Source of the DNA: Marinoscillum sp965229915
GTDB lineage: Bacteria > Bacteroidota > Bacteroidia > Cytophagales > Cyclobacteriaceae
Reading direction: 5' to 3'
Assembly: GCF_965229915.1 (NCBI RefSeq)
Contig: NZ_CBDDJZ010000001.1
Coordinates: 4,712,001 to 4,776,000 of the forward strand
Length of the DNA: 64,000 nucleotides
Numbering within the stretch: the stretch's first letter is position 1; each line of letters opens with the position of its first letter. Shown one piece after another: positions 25,611 to 33,559 of this stretch. A program made the translations under genes and the position numbers. Below the pieces are notes generated by a model. That model did no database searches. It saw only the letters and a program-made list of their open reading frames with translations, and had not been told where the DNA came from.

Positions 25611-27005
25611 TTACCATTCGGTATGAAAAATTCCTTCCCGATCCACTCGCTCATAAGTGTGTGACCCAAAGTGATCACGCTGAGCTTGAATCAGGTTTAA
25701 CGGTAGTCTGCCCGATCTAAATGAGTCGAAATAGCTCAACGCTGAAGACAATCCAGCCACTGGAATCCCACTACCTACAGCAAACTGTACGACGATTCTG
25801 GCATCACCTTCGATGGTTTTAAGTGTCTTCACAAAATCCTCGTCAAGCATCAGGTTGTGCAAATCCGGATTTCGATCATAGGCTTTGCGAATATCTTCCA
25901 AAAGAGCCGCTCGAATGATGCAGCCACCTCTCCAGATTTTAGCGATGGTCTCCAGGTTCAGATTGTATTGGTATTCTTTATCGGCAGCAGCCAACTGCGA
26001 CATTCCCTGAGCATAGGTGACAATAAAGGCAAAGTATAGGGCATTTTCGAGTGTTTTGGCGTCTGGTTTGTCCTGTCCAATGGACGGAGTATGATATACT
26101 CTGTCAGCCTCCACCCGATAGTCCTTCATGGAGGAAATCTCCCGCATGGTCACGGCTGAGTCAATGGTAGGTACTGGAATGCCAAGATCCATGGCGTTTT
26201 GTGACGTCCATTTTCCGGTTCCTTTTTGCTTGGCTTTGTCCAGGATAACGTCTACCAGGTCTTTGCCAGTGAGGTCGTCTTTTTTCTTGAAAATCTCTGA
26301 GGTAATCTCCACGAGGAAGGATTGCAACACCCCTTTGTTCCACCCAGTGAATAGATCAGCGAGTTTTTGGTTGCTGTAACCATTGCCTGTTTTGGCTACA
26401 TCATAGATCTCAGAGATAAGTTGCATTAAACCATATTCAATGCCATTATGGACCATTTTCACGTAGTTTCCTGCAGAGCCACGTCCCATGTAAGCCACAC
26501 AAGGCTCACCATTCACTTTGGCGGAAGCGGCTTCAAAAATGGTACGCACATGATCATAGGCAGATTCACTACCACCAGGCATGATGCTCGGTCCTCTTCG
26601 GGCGCCTTTTGCGCCTCCTGATACTCCGGCGCCAAAGAAGTTCATTCCCTTTTCTTCCAGATAAGCAATGCGTCGCTCAGTATCTTCAAAGAATGAATTG
26701 CCTCCATCTATGATGATATCGCCTTTGTCCAGGTGTGGTAGCAACGTTTCAATCACCGCATCTACAGGCTTACCGGCAGGCACCAGCAGCATGATCTTAC
26801 GAGGGGTTTTCAGTGCACCAACAAAAGTGGCTGCATCGGTGGTGCCGTTTACTTTTACCTGGGAACCTTCCTCTTTCAGGGCAGCAACTTTGTCTTCGTC
26901 TGTATCCAGACCCATGGACGAAAATCCATGGTCTGCCACATTCAAAATGAAATTTCTTCCCATTACTCCTAAACCTACTAGACCAAAGTCGTGTTGTTCT
27001 GCCAT
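25611..27005 (-). CDS. gnd: 6-phosphogluconate dehydrogenase, decarboxylating
   Basis: Oxidises 6-phosphogluconate to ribulose 5-phosphate and CO2 with NAD(P)+. Visible: the dinucleotide-binding GLGVMGRNFILN, DGGNSFFEDTERR, the signature GVSGGAKGARRGPSIMPGG, the catalytic KMVHNGIEYG, and the C-terminal tail YERVDREGIFHTEW that closes over the partner subunit. Length (464) is that of the long, dimeric GndA-type enzyme. It is transcribed away from zwf-pgl across a 119-base divergent spacer, so the three oxidative pentose phosphate genes may share control. Confidence 0.97.
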   Translation of the reverse strand: MAEQHDFGLVGLGVMGRNFILNVADHGFSSMGLDTDEDKVAALKEEGSQVKVNGTTDAATFVGALKTPRKIMLLVPAGKPVDAVIETLLPHLDKGDIIIDGGNSFFEDTERRIAYLEEKGMNFFGAGVSGGAKGARRGPSIMPGGSESAYDHVRTIFEAASAKVNGEPCVAYMGRGSAGNYVKMVHNGIEYGLMQLISEIYDVAKTGNGYSNQKLADLFTGWNKGVLQSFLVEITSEIFKKKDDLTGKDLVDVILDKAKQKGTGKWTSQNAMDLGIPVPTIDSAVTMREISSMKDYRVEADRVYHTPSIGQDKPDAKTLENALYFAFIVTYAQGMSQLAAADKEYQYNLNLETIAKIWRGGCIIRAALLEDIRKAYDRNPDLHNLMLDEDFVKTLKTIEGDARIVVQFAVGSGIPVAGLSSALSYFDSFRSGRLPLNLIQAQRDHFGSHTYERVDREGIFHTEW

Positions 27006-27035
27006 TATGATATAATTTTAGCTTTAAATTAATGA

Positions 27036-27065
27036 GACCTGATAAGTTGGGGTAATGGTCAGGTC
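27036..27065. promoter_or_regulatory. inverted repeat in the gnd/zwf divergent spacer
   Basis: A 7-bp perfect inverted repeat GACCTGA / TCAGGTC with a 16-base centre, placed between the divergent gnd and zwf genes; CCTTTTGG follows on the right. It could be an operator for joint control, or a leader hairpin for zwf. No known family motif was recognised. Confidence 0.35.
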
Positions 27066-27124
27066 CTTTTGGCTACGTTGTTTCGAGGCATGAAATTAAT
27101 GCTTCCAATTCGATAATTGAAGTA

Positions 27125-28642
27125 ATGATAAAAAATGATAATCAGATTCTGGTAATATTTGGTGCTTCTGGAGACCTCACGGCCCGTAAGCTTATTCCAG
27201 CAATCTACAATTTGTTCAAGAAAGACTACCTACCAAAAAAGTATGCGATAGTAGGTGTAGGACGTACTCCTTATGATGACGAGGAGTTTCGGGATAAGGC
27301 CGTACTGAACAATCCGCATATCAAACGTGAAGAAGGTAAGTCTGTGGAGGATTTTGCTAAGTTGGTACACTACCACGCATTGGATACTTCCAAAAAAGAG
27401 GACTATCCAGGGCTGTCTGATCGCTTGCATTCCATTGATGACGAGTTTGGCACCAATTGTAACGTGATTTTTTACTTATCTGTGCCGCCAAGCTTGTACG
27501 GAGTTATTCCAAAGCATCTGGCATTTGCCGGACTCAATAAAGAAAAAACAGGTTGGACCCGATTGATTATTGAGAAGCCTTTTGGGTATGATCTCCAATC
27601 TGCTAAGGAGCTCAACAAGACCTTGCTGGAAGACTACCGTGAAGACCAGATCTATAGAATCGATCACTACCTGGGTAAGGAGACGGTACAGAACTTATTG
27701 GTGACCCGATTCTCCAATAGTATTTTCGAACCACTTTGGAACCGTAATTACATCCATCGGGTGGAGATCACGTCTGCTGAGTCAGTAGGAGTGGAGAAGC
27801 GTGGTGGCTACTATGATGGCTCTGGTGCACTGAGAGATATGGTCCAGAATCACTTGCTGCAGTTGATTGGGCTAGTAGCAATGGAGCCGCCTGTAAAGTC
27901 AGATGCCGACAGCATTCGCAATGAAAAGCTGAAGGTGTTTCAGTCATTAAGGCCCATGACTACCGAAGATGTGAAGCAAAATGTGATCCGCGGACAGTAC
28001 CTGTCCAGTAAGATCAAAGGTGAAGAAGTGAAAGGTTACCGTGAAGAGGAAGGTGTAAACCCTGAATCCAGGACAGAGACTTTTGTGGCTCTTAAGTTTT
28101 TCATTGACAACTGGAGATGGTCTGGTGTTCCTTTTTACATTCGATCGGGCAAAAAACTGCCGACCCGAGTATCCGAGGTAGTTATCCATTTCAAACCGAA
28201 TCATCACCGGATATTCAGCCAAAGCCAGAAGGTGAACTCTCAGAACATGCTGGTGATGCGGATTCAGCCAGATGAAGGGATCCTGCTGAAATTTGGCATG
28301 AAAGTACCTGGACAAGGTTTTGAGGTTAAGAATGTAAACATGGACTTTTTGTATTCTGATCTCACTGATGCTTATGTGCCAGATGCCTATGAGCGATTGA
28401 TCCTTGATTGCATGCAGGGCGATGCTACGCTGTATGCGCGTGGAGATAGTGTTGAGTCGGCATGGGAGTTTATCGATCCTATACTGAAAGCCTGGAAGGA
28501 TGATCACTCCATTCCGATCTATGGATATCCGGCTGGGACCTGGGGTCCAGAAAACGTGGACGAATTGATAGAGGGCGAACATATGATGTGGCGCTATCCG
28601 TGTAAAAATCTTGCTGAAGACGGAATTTTCTGTGAACTATGA
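27125..28642 (+). CDS. zwf: glucose-6-phosphate dehydrogenase
   Basis: First enzyme of the oxidative pentose phosphate path, converting glucose 6-phosphate to 6-phosphogluconolactone. The coenzyme site VIFGASGDLTARKLIPA, the substrate signature RIDHYLGKETVQN with the active-site His, and EKPFGYDL are present, and the length (505) is full. Start ATG at 27125 fits the family's short N-terminus. Its last four bases overlap pgl (ATGA), so lactone is formed and hydrolysed by coupled gene products. Confidence 0.97.
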   Translation: MIKNDNQILVIFGASGDLTARKLIPAIYNLFKKDYLPKKYAIVGVGRTPYDDEEFRDKAVLNNPHIKREEGKSVEDFAKLVHYHALDTSKKEDYPGLSDRLHSIDDEFGTNCNVIFYLSVPPSLYGVIPKHLAFAGLNKEKTGWTRLIIEKPFGYDLQSAKELNKTLLEDYREDQIYRIDHYLGKETVQNLLVTRFSNSIFEPLWNRNYIHRVEITSAESVGVEKRGGYYDGSGALRDMVQNHLLQLIGLVAMEPPVKSDADSIRNEKLKVFQSLRPMTTEDVKQNVIRGQYLSSKIKGEEVKGYREEEGVNPESRTETFVALKFFIDNWRWSGVPFYIRSGKKLPTRVSEVVIHFKPNHHRIFSQSQKVNSQNMLVMRIQPDEGILLKFGMKVPGQGFEVKNVNMDFLYSDLTDAYVPDAYERLILDCMQGDATLYARGDSVESAWEFIDPILKAWKDDHSIPIYGYPAGTWGPENVDELIEGEHMMWRYPCKNLAEDGIFCEL

Positions 28643-29358
28643 CCAAAGAAGAATTCAAAATATTTGATACACCACAGCGGACAGCTGAGGCATTTGGAGA
28701 TTATTTAATGGATCAGGCTGCAGGGAAGTCGTCCTTTCATGTGGTGCTCTCTGGTGGATCAACTCCTAAGATTTTGTTTGATTACCTGGCACAAAAGTAT
28801 GCACAGAGTGATCTGTGGAAAAACATCCATTTCTACTGGGGTGATGAGCGCTGTGTGCCACCTACAGATGATCAGAGCAATTATAAAATGACCAAAGAGC
28901 GGTTGTTTGATCATGTGGATATTCCTGCGGCTAATATTCACCGGATTTTGGGAGAAGAAGACCCTCAGGAGGAAGCTAAGCGCTACGAGCAAGAAATCAC
29001 AAATCATGTTCCTGTGATGAATGATCAACCTATTTTTGATTTGATCATTCTGGGAATGGGAGAAGACGGGCACACGGCTTCAATCTTCCCGCATCAGCTG
29101 GAGTTGTTGGATGATGAGCGCATCTGTGCGGTAGCAAAACATCCGGAGTCTGGTCAGCTCCGAGTCACCCTTAATGGACCAGCCATCAATGCGGCCAGCG
29201 AGGTTGTCTTTCTGGTGACTGGTGCTGGTAAAAAAGCAAAAATCAACGAAATCTATCATCAATCGGGAGATTGGAAATCTTATCCTGCAGCACATATCAG
29301 ACCTGTTGGTCGATTATTTTGGTATGTTGATGCTGCTGCTGTGGAAGGAATCATTTGA
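28639..29358 (+). CDS. pgl: 6-phosphogluconolactonase
   Basis: Hydrolyses 6-phosphogluconolactone to 6-phosphogluconate. The family features SGGSTPKILFDYLA, FYWGDERCVPP, DLIILGMGEDGHTASIFP and ARG/LTGAGKK-like text (FLVTGAGKKAKI) are present; 239 residues is typical of the DevB/SOL type. It overlaps zwf by ATGA and so depends on its translation. A short hairpin follows at 29400-29417. Confidence 0.96.
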   Translation: MTKEEFKIFDTPQRTAEAFGDYLMDQAAGKSSFHVVLSGGSTPKILFDYLAQKYAQSDLWKNIHFYWGDERCVPPTDDQSNYKMTKERLFDHVDIPAANIHRILGEEDPQEEAKRYEQEITNHVPVMNDQPIFDLIILGMGEDGHTASIFPHQLELLDDERICAVAKHPESGQLRVTLNGPAINAASEVVFLVTGAGKKAKINEIYHQSGDWKSYPAAHIRPVGRLFWYVDAAAVEGII

Positions 29359-29399
29359 TTTTAGGTACCTTTCGCCCTCATCAACTTGCAATTAGGTAT

Positions 29400-29417
29400 G
29401 ACCACCAGGTGGTGGTC
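29400..29417. repeat. GACCACC hairpin between pgl and histidine kinase
   Basis: A perfect 7-bp stem GACCACC / GGTGGTC around AGGT, lying 41 bases after the pgl stop and 25 bases before the kinase ATG. It may end zwf-pgl transcription or act as a 5' leader hairpin for the kinase. The ACCAC core recalls the palindrome at 5412-5442. Confidence 0.45.
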
Positions 29418-29442
29418 TTTGACTGTCCTAAAAATATTCTTC

Positions 29443-31311
29443 ATGAGATATTTAGGTTACATATTCCTATTGCTCTTGTCCTTCAATGGATACAGTCAGT
29501 CATCTATCATCGATGACTTACGCGATCAGCTCAAAGGCCCTTTGAGTGATAGTGCTCAGGTAATGGCAAAAACTCAACTGGCACGAGAGTTAATTTACAT
29601 TGACAATTCGGAAGCCTACCTTCTCGCACAAGAAGCTATCAGTCTAGCCAATGAAAAAGGACTGGAGCTGGAGGGAGCATATGCCCTGCGCATACTTGGT
29701 GCGGTCATGCGTGAGTATGGATTTTATCTGAAAGGATCCGAAATCCTACTGGACGCAAAAGCTATTTTCGAGCAGTACGGAGATGAGTTGGGAGTGGCCA
29801 ACTGCTACCTGTCGTTGGCAAATTTCTACAATTACCTGTCCGATCATGACCTGGCAGTCACCACAGAGTTAAAGGCTATACAGATCTTTGAAAAATTACA
29901 AGCATCGGAGCGCTTGGGGGTGATCTACAATAATATTGGCCGGTCTTACAATGATCTGGGTAAATACGACTCAGCGGCATTTTACACTAGAGCTTCGATA
30001 GCTGTAAATGAATCCTTAAATAACCAGCCGTTGCTGCAGAGCAACTACCGGAACCTTGGCTTGATTTACATCAAAACCAGAAAATTTGACTCTGCTAAAG
30101 AGTCTTTTGACAAAGTCATCAAATTGCATAATGAGCTCGGCAACTATTCCAATAAATGGGCTGCGGCAGAAGCTTATCTTGGACTCGCTAAAGTTTACAT
30201 GCAGCAAAATGGAAGTAGGGAGCAGGTAGAAAGTAATATCAACACTGCGCGTGATCTGTGTGTGACTCACGGATACCTGGATATACTTAAAAATGTGATC
30301 CAGACATCTTTCGAGTATAACCAGTCCATCAATAACTATGAGAACATTGACTTGTTGTGGAAAACCTATCAGAACTTAACCGATTCACTGCTTCAGGTAG
30401 AGCGTGAAAACAAAAGATACATAGTGGATTGGTATGAGGAGCGAATTCAGCAAGAATCGGAGATTGCCGATTTTACCTTGAAGCTCGGGCGTCAGAAGGT
30501 TCAGATTGTTGCATTGATTGTGTTGGTACTTTTGATTGGAATCTCTCTTGCGTTGTTTGTTTTCACTAATCGCAGAGTCAGAAAAGTCAATAGACTTTTG
30601 AGTCATCAGAAAAAGGAACTAGAGAAGCTAAACCAAACCAAAAGCAAGTTATTCTCTATAGTCGCTCACGATTTTATCAGTCCACTTTCCAACGTCTACT
30701 CCTTTTCCAGACTGCTGGCTGAGGAACGCCAGATGGACGAATCAGATAAAAAGTTGATCATCAAAGAACTGAACCAATCGGTAGAGAGCACTATCAGTCT
30801 GACCAAAAACCTGCTGACCTGGGCTCGAAACCAGCTGGAAGGCGAAGTGCATAATCCCATTCAGGTGGAAGTTTGCAAACTGTTACAAACGGTGCTGAAG
30901 TCAATACAAAGTCAAGCATCGGCCAAACAAGTGAAAGTAGAGATCCAGTGCCCTGGTGAACTGGAAATCTATGCCGACCCTGCACAACTGGAGGTAGTAT
31001 TTAGAAATCTGATATCCAATGCGATCAAATTCAGCCACCCTGAGCAATCCATCAATATTCAGGTAACCACCGCAGAAGGCAGAGTGAAAATCCTGTTTGA
31101 AGATAAGGGTATTGGCATGAGCGATGAGGTACAAAGTCAACTCTTCCAGATCAATGAGTATTCGGATGTACGTGGTACCGCAGGAGAGAAGGGCACAGGA
31201 CTTGGACTGATCATCTGTAGGGAGTTTGTAGAGAAGAACAATGGGGACATTTTGGTCAATAGCCACGAAGGCAAAGGAACTGCCATTCAGCTGTCATTCC
31301 CATCCAAATAG
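29443..31311 (+). CDS. TPR-containing sensor histidine kinase
   Basis: Membrane sensor kinase. The ATG at 29443 gives a signal peptide ending YSQ; earlier in-frame starts do not. A periplasmic TPR array (roughly residues 30-300, e.g. GVIYNNIGRSYNDLGKYDSA, YRNLGLIYIKTRKFDSA) is followed by one TM helix (about 353-375), a coiled coil, a HisKA domain with the phospho-acceptor His409 in SIVAHDFISPL, and a HATPase with the N box (FRNLISNAIKFS), DKGIGMS and GTGLGLIICREFV. No response regulator is adjacent, so the partner is elsewhere. This architecture is common in Bacteroidota; the stimulus is unknown. Confidence 0.92.
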   Translation: MRYLGYIFLLLLSFNGYSQSSIIDDLRDQLKGPLSDSAQVMAKTQLARELIYIDNSEAYLLAQEAISLANEKGLELEGAYALRILGAVMREYGFYLKGSEILLDAKAIFEQYGDELGVANCYLSLANFYNYLSDHDLAVTTELKAIQIFEKLQASERLGVIYNNIGRSYNDLGKYDSAAFYTRASIAVNESLNNQPLLQSNYRNLGLIYIKTRKFDSAKESFDKVIKLHNELGNYSNKWAAAEAYLGLAKVYMQQNGSREQVESNINTARDLCVTHGYLDILKNVIQTSFEYNQSINNYENIDLLWKTYQNLTDSLLQVERENKRYIVDWYEERIQQESEIADFTLKLGRQKVQIVALIVLVLLIGISLALFVFTNRRVRKVNRLLSHQKKELEKLNQTKSKLFSIVAHDFISPLSNVYSFSRLLAEERQMDESDKKLIIKELNQSVESTISLTKNLLTWARNQLEGEVHNPIQVEVCKLLQTVLKSIQSQASAKQVKVEIQCPGELEIYADPAQLEVVFRNLISNAIKFSHPEQSINIQVTTAEGRVKILFEDKGIGMSDEVQSQLFQINEYSDVRGTAGEKGTGLGLIICREFVEKNNGDILVNSHEGKGTAIQLSFPSK

Positions 31312-31406
31312 CTCCGAATATCCTTGATTTGATCCCCTCACAAGATTTCATCAGTTGACCAACTGGCGCATCTGTTTTTATACTGAATTAAACCAAACTA
31401 AAACTG

Positions 31407-32543
31407 ATGAAAAAGAAATTATTTTTTGCAGCCATTGCCACAATGGTATGTTGGAGTATGTATGCACAGCTTCAGAGTTTGCCTCCTAGTGGTGCCAATC
31501 AACAAAGTGTTGTCAAACAGCACATTGGTGGTGTTGCCTGGGTAAAGATAAGTTACGGTAGTCCAGATGTAGCAGGTAGAGAGGGTCAGATATGGGGTCA
31601 GCTAGTACCTTACGGCAAGGCCAACCTTGGTTTTGGAGCCAGCACAGATGAGAATCCATCCCCATGGCGTGCGGGCGCCAATGAGAACACTGTTTTTGAG
31701 ACTTCTCATGATATGCTGGTCCAGGGAGAGCTTTTACCGGCAGGTCGCTATGGTTTTTTTGTAGAGCCAAAGGAATCTGGGGATTGGGATATAATCTTCA
31801 GTAGTGAAGCCGATGCCTGGGGTAGTTTTTTCTACCAGCCGGAAGATGAGGTATTGCGAGTCCAGGCAACTCCTCAGGACCTGAATGAATCAGTAGAATA
31901 TCTGACTTATGACTTTACCAATCGCAAGGACGATCAGACTACTGTCAACCTGGAATGGGAAAAGAAGAGATTGCCATTTACCGTGATGGTAAAAGATGCC
32001 AACGCACAAACGCTGAGTGCTTTACGAAGTGAGCTAAAGGATTCACCTGGTTTTACTTATACCAACTGGGTAGCTGCTGCGACCTGGGCATCAGGTGCCG
32101 GGTATCACGATGAGGCGATCAACTGGGCGGAAAATGCCATTTCCTTGCCGTTCATTGGTCAGCGAGATTTCTCTACGTTATCTACCAAAGCAATGGTGCT
32201 TCGCAATGCAGGGAAGGCGGAGGAAGCCAATAGCATCATGGATGAGGCGATCAACATGCCAGGAGCACCAGCATTTCAAGTTCATGCCTACGGGCGACAG
32301 CTCATTGCAGCCGGACAAAGTAAAAAGGCGCTTGAGGTTTTTCAGATCAATCACAAGAACAATGACGGTGCCTGGCCGACCAATTATGGACTTGCCAGGG
32401 GGTACTCCGCAGTAGGAGATTACAAAAAAGCTATCAAGTATTTGGAAATAGCTCTTACTAAAGTACCGGCAAACGATACCATGAATCCACCAATCATCCG
32501 GGCCAACCTGGACAAACTGAAAAAAGGCGAAGACATCAACTAA
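31407..32543 (+). CDS. DUF2911 domain protein with TPR-like C-terminus
   Basis: Exported protein (signal peptide ending YAQ) of a Bacteroidota-rich family. The DUF2911 part (about 25-175) holds the usual VKISYGSPDVAGRE, WGQLVPYGKANLGFGA, WRAGANENTVFE and LPAGRYGFF. The C-terminal half is helical with TPR-like repeats (EAINWAENAISLPF, KALEVFQINHKNN, DYKKAIKYLEIALTKVP). Molecular role is unknown. Monocistronic, with a clear terminator right after. Confidence 0.88.
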   Translation: MKKKLFFAAIATMVCWSMYAQLQSLPPSGANQQSVVKQHIGGVAWVKISYGSPDVAGREGQIWGQLVPYGKANLGFGASTDENPSPWRAGANENTVFETSHDMLVQGELLPAGRYGFFVEPKESGDWDIIFSSEADAWGSFFYQPEDEVLRVQATPQDLNESVEYLTYDFTNRKDDQTTVNLEWEKKRLPFTVMVKDANAQTLSALRSELKDSPGFTYTNWVAAATWASGAGYHDEAINWAENAISLPFIGQRDFSTLSTKAMVLRNAGKAEEANSIMDEAINMPGAPAFQVHAYGRQLIAAGQSKKALEVFQINHKNNDGAWPTNYGLARGYSAVGDYKKAIKYLEIALTKVPANDTMNPPIIRANLDKLKKGEDIN

Positions 32544-32553
32544 AGGTTTAAAG

Positions 32554-32584
32554 CCCCTGGAACTATTCAGGGGTTTTCTTTTTC
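32554..32584 (+). terminator. rho-independent terminator after DUF2911 gene
   Basis: Stem CCCCTG / CAGGGG (32554-32559 and 32568-32573) followed by TTTTCTTTTT, 11 bases after the stop codon. Confidence 0.85.
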
Positions 32585-32618
32585 AGAATATCTTTGTGGC
32601 AATCATGCAGCTTGACCA

Positions 32619-32975
32619 ATGCCTGTATCAATCATCAGTCATCAGGATAAACAAATAATCCTGATAGACTACAAACCCTGTAAGAACAAAGAGGAAATGA
32701 TCGCCACAGCGCGGGAAGCAGCCTCACTCTTTAAGCAGCAACCGGGCAAGGTACTGGCGGTGAGTGATTTCACTGGCACTTATGGAAGTGAGGAGTATAT
32801 GAATGAAGTCAAAAAATTGAGTGTAGAAGTCTTCAGAGCCAAAACTGAAAAAGCCGCCGCTATTGGAATCACTGGTATCAAAAAAGTCTTGCTCAAAAGC
32901 TTCAATGCCTTTTCAGTTAACAAACTCAAGCCATTCGATACAATGGAAGACGCTTTGGATTACCTGGTCAGCTAG
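32619..32975 (+). CDS. small STAS/SEC14-like protein, paralogue A
   Basis: A 118-residue cytoplasmic protein with alternating strands and helices: an opening IISHQDKQIILIDYKPC, LAVSDFTGTYGSEEYM, and KAAAIGITGIKKVLLKSF followed by PFDTMEDALDYLV. This resembles the SpoIIAA/STAS-like fold of small Bacteroidota proteins, but the assignment is tentative. The protein encoded convergently next door (32977-33327) is clearly homologous along its whole length, sharing the IGITG.KKVLL and PFD..E.A..YL blocks. Function unknown. Confidence 0.75.
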   Translation: MPVSIISHQDKQIILIDYKPCKNKEEMIATAREAASLFKQQPGKVLAVSDFTGTYGSEEYMNEVKKLSVEVFRAKTEKAAAIGITGIKKVLLKSFNAFSVNKLKPFDTMEDALDYLVS

Positions 32976-32976
32976 T

Positions 32977-33327
32977 CTACCTTATCAAATATTCTTTGGC
33001 CGTTTCTTCGTCATCAAAAGGTCGCATGGCCCCACCTAGTATTCTGTTATAGCCAAGTAAGAGCACCTTCTTTGCGCCCGTAATTCCCACAATAGCCGCT
33101 TTGGTTGGTATATGCTTGGTGTCTTTGCCAAGCTGCCGGATGTAGTTGGTAAATCTAGTTGTAGCAAACGCATCCGATATATTGATCAATCGCAAATGCG
33201 CCTTGTTTTCTGATAGTAGCAACTCTTTGAGCGTGGTTGCGGTATGGAGCATCTGGTCCTCGCTCTCTCCGCGATAGTCTACATAAATGATCTCTTTTCC
33301 TTTGTAAACAATTTTTTTTACTGACAT
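32977..33327 (-). CDS. small STAS/SEC14-like protein, paralogue B
   Basis: A 116-residue homologue of the preceding gene, on the opposite strand, with stops only one base apart. Shared elements: KEIIYVDYRGESEDQMLHTA at the start, INISDAFATTRFTNYI in the middle, AAIVGITGAKKVLLLGYNRI, and PFDDEETAKEYL at the end. Divergence is considerable, so the inverted duplication is old. Nothing shows a catalytic site. The two could form a heteromeric pair, which is inference from adjacency only. Confidence 0.75.
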   Translation of the reverse strand: MSVKKIVYKGKEIIYVDYRGESEDQMLHTATTLKELLLSENKAHLRLINISDAFATTRFTNYIRQLGKDTKHIPTKAAIVGITGAKKVLLLGYNRILGGAMRPFDDEETAKEYLIR

Positions 33328-33559
33328 AGTTAATGACTGGTGAATGATGGAGTTGTATGTAAAAATCGTCCGAAACTAATGACATTCTATTAGAAATTCA
33401 ACAACTAATTAGCCCAAAAAAGTAATGCAAGCTCTTAGAATCTAACATCGATTAATGCATTATGCCAAGATTAATTTTGGTTATATTCATCTGGTGAGAT
33501 TAGGTGTTCAGCGGGGTATTTAGTATATTCATCTATTAATCAGCCACTTATGTCTAAAA

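Noticed and set aside
27947..28582. 211-residue antisense frame in zwf
   Set aside because: No domain pattern; zwf is certain from its signatures, so this is a shadow frame.
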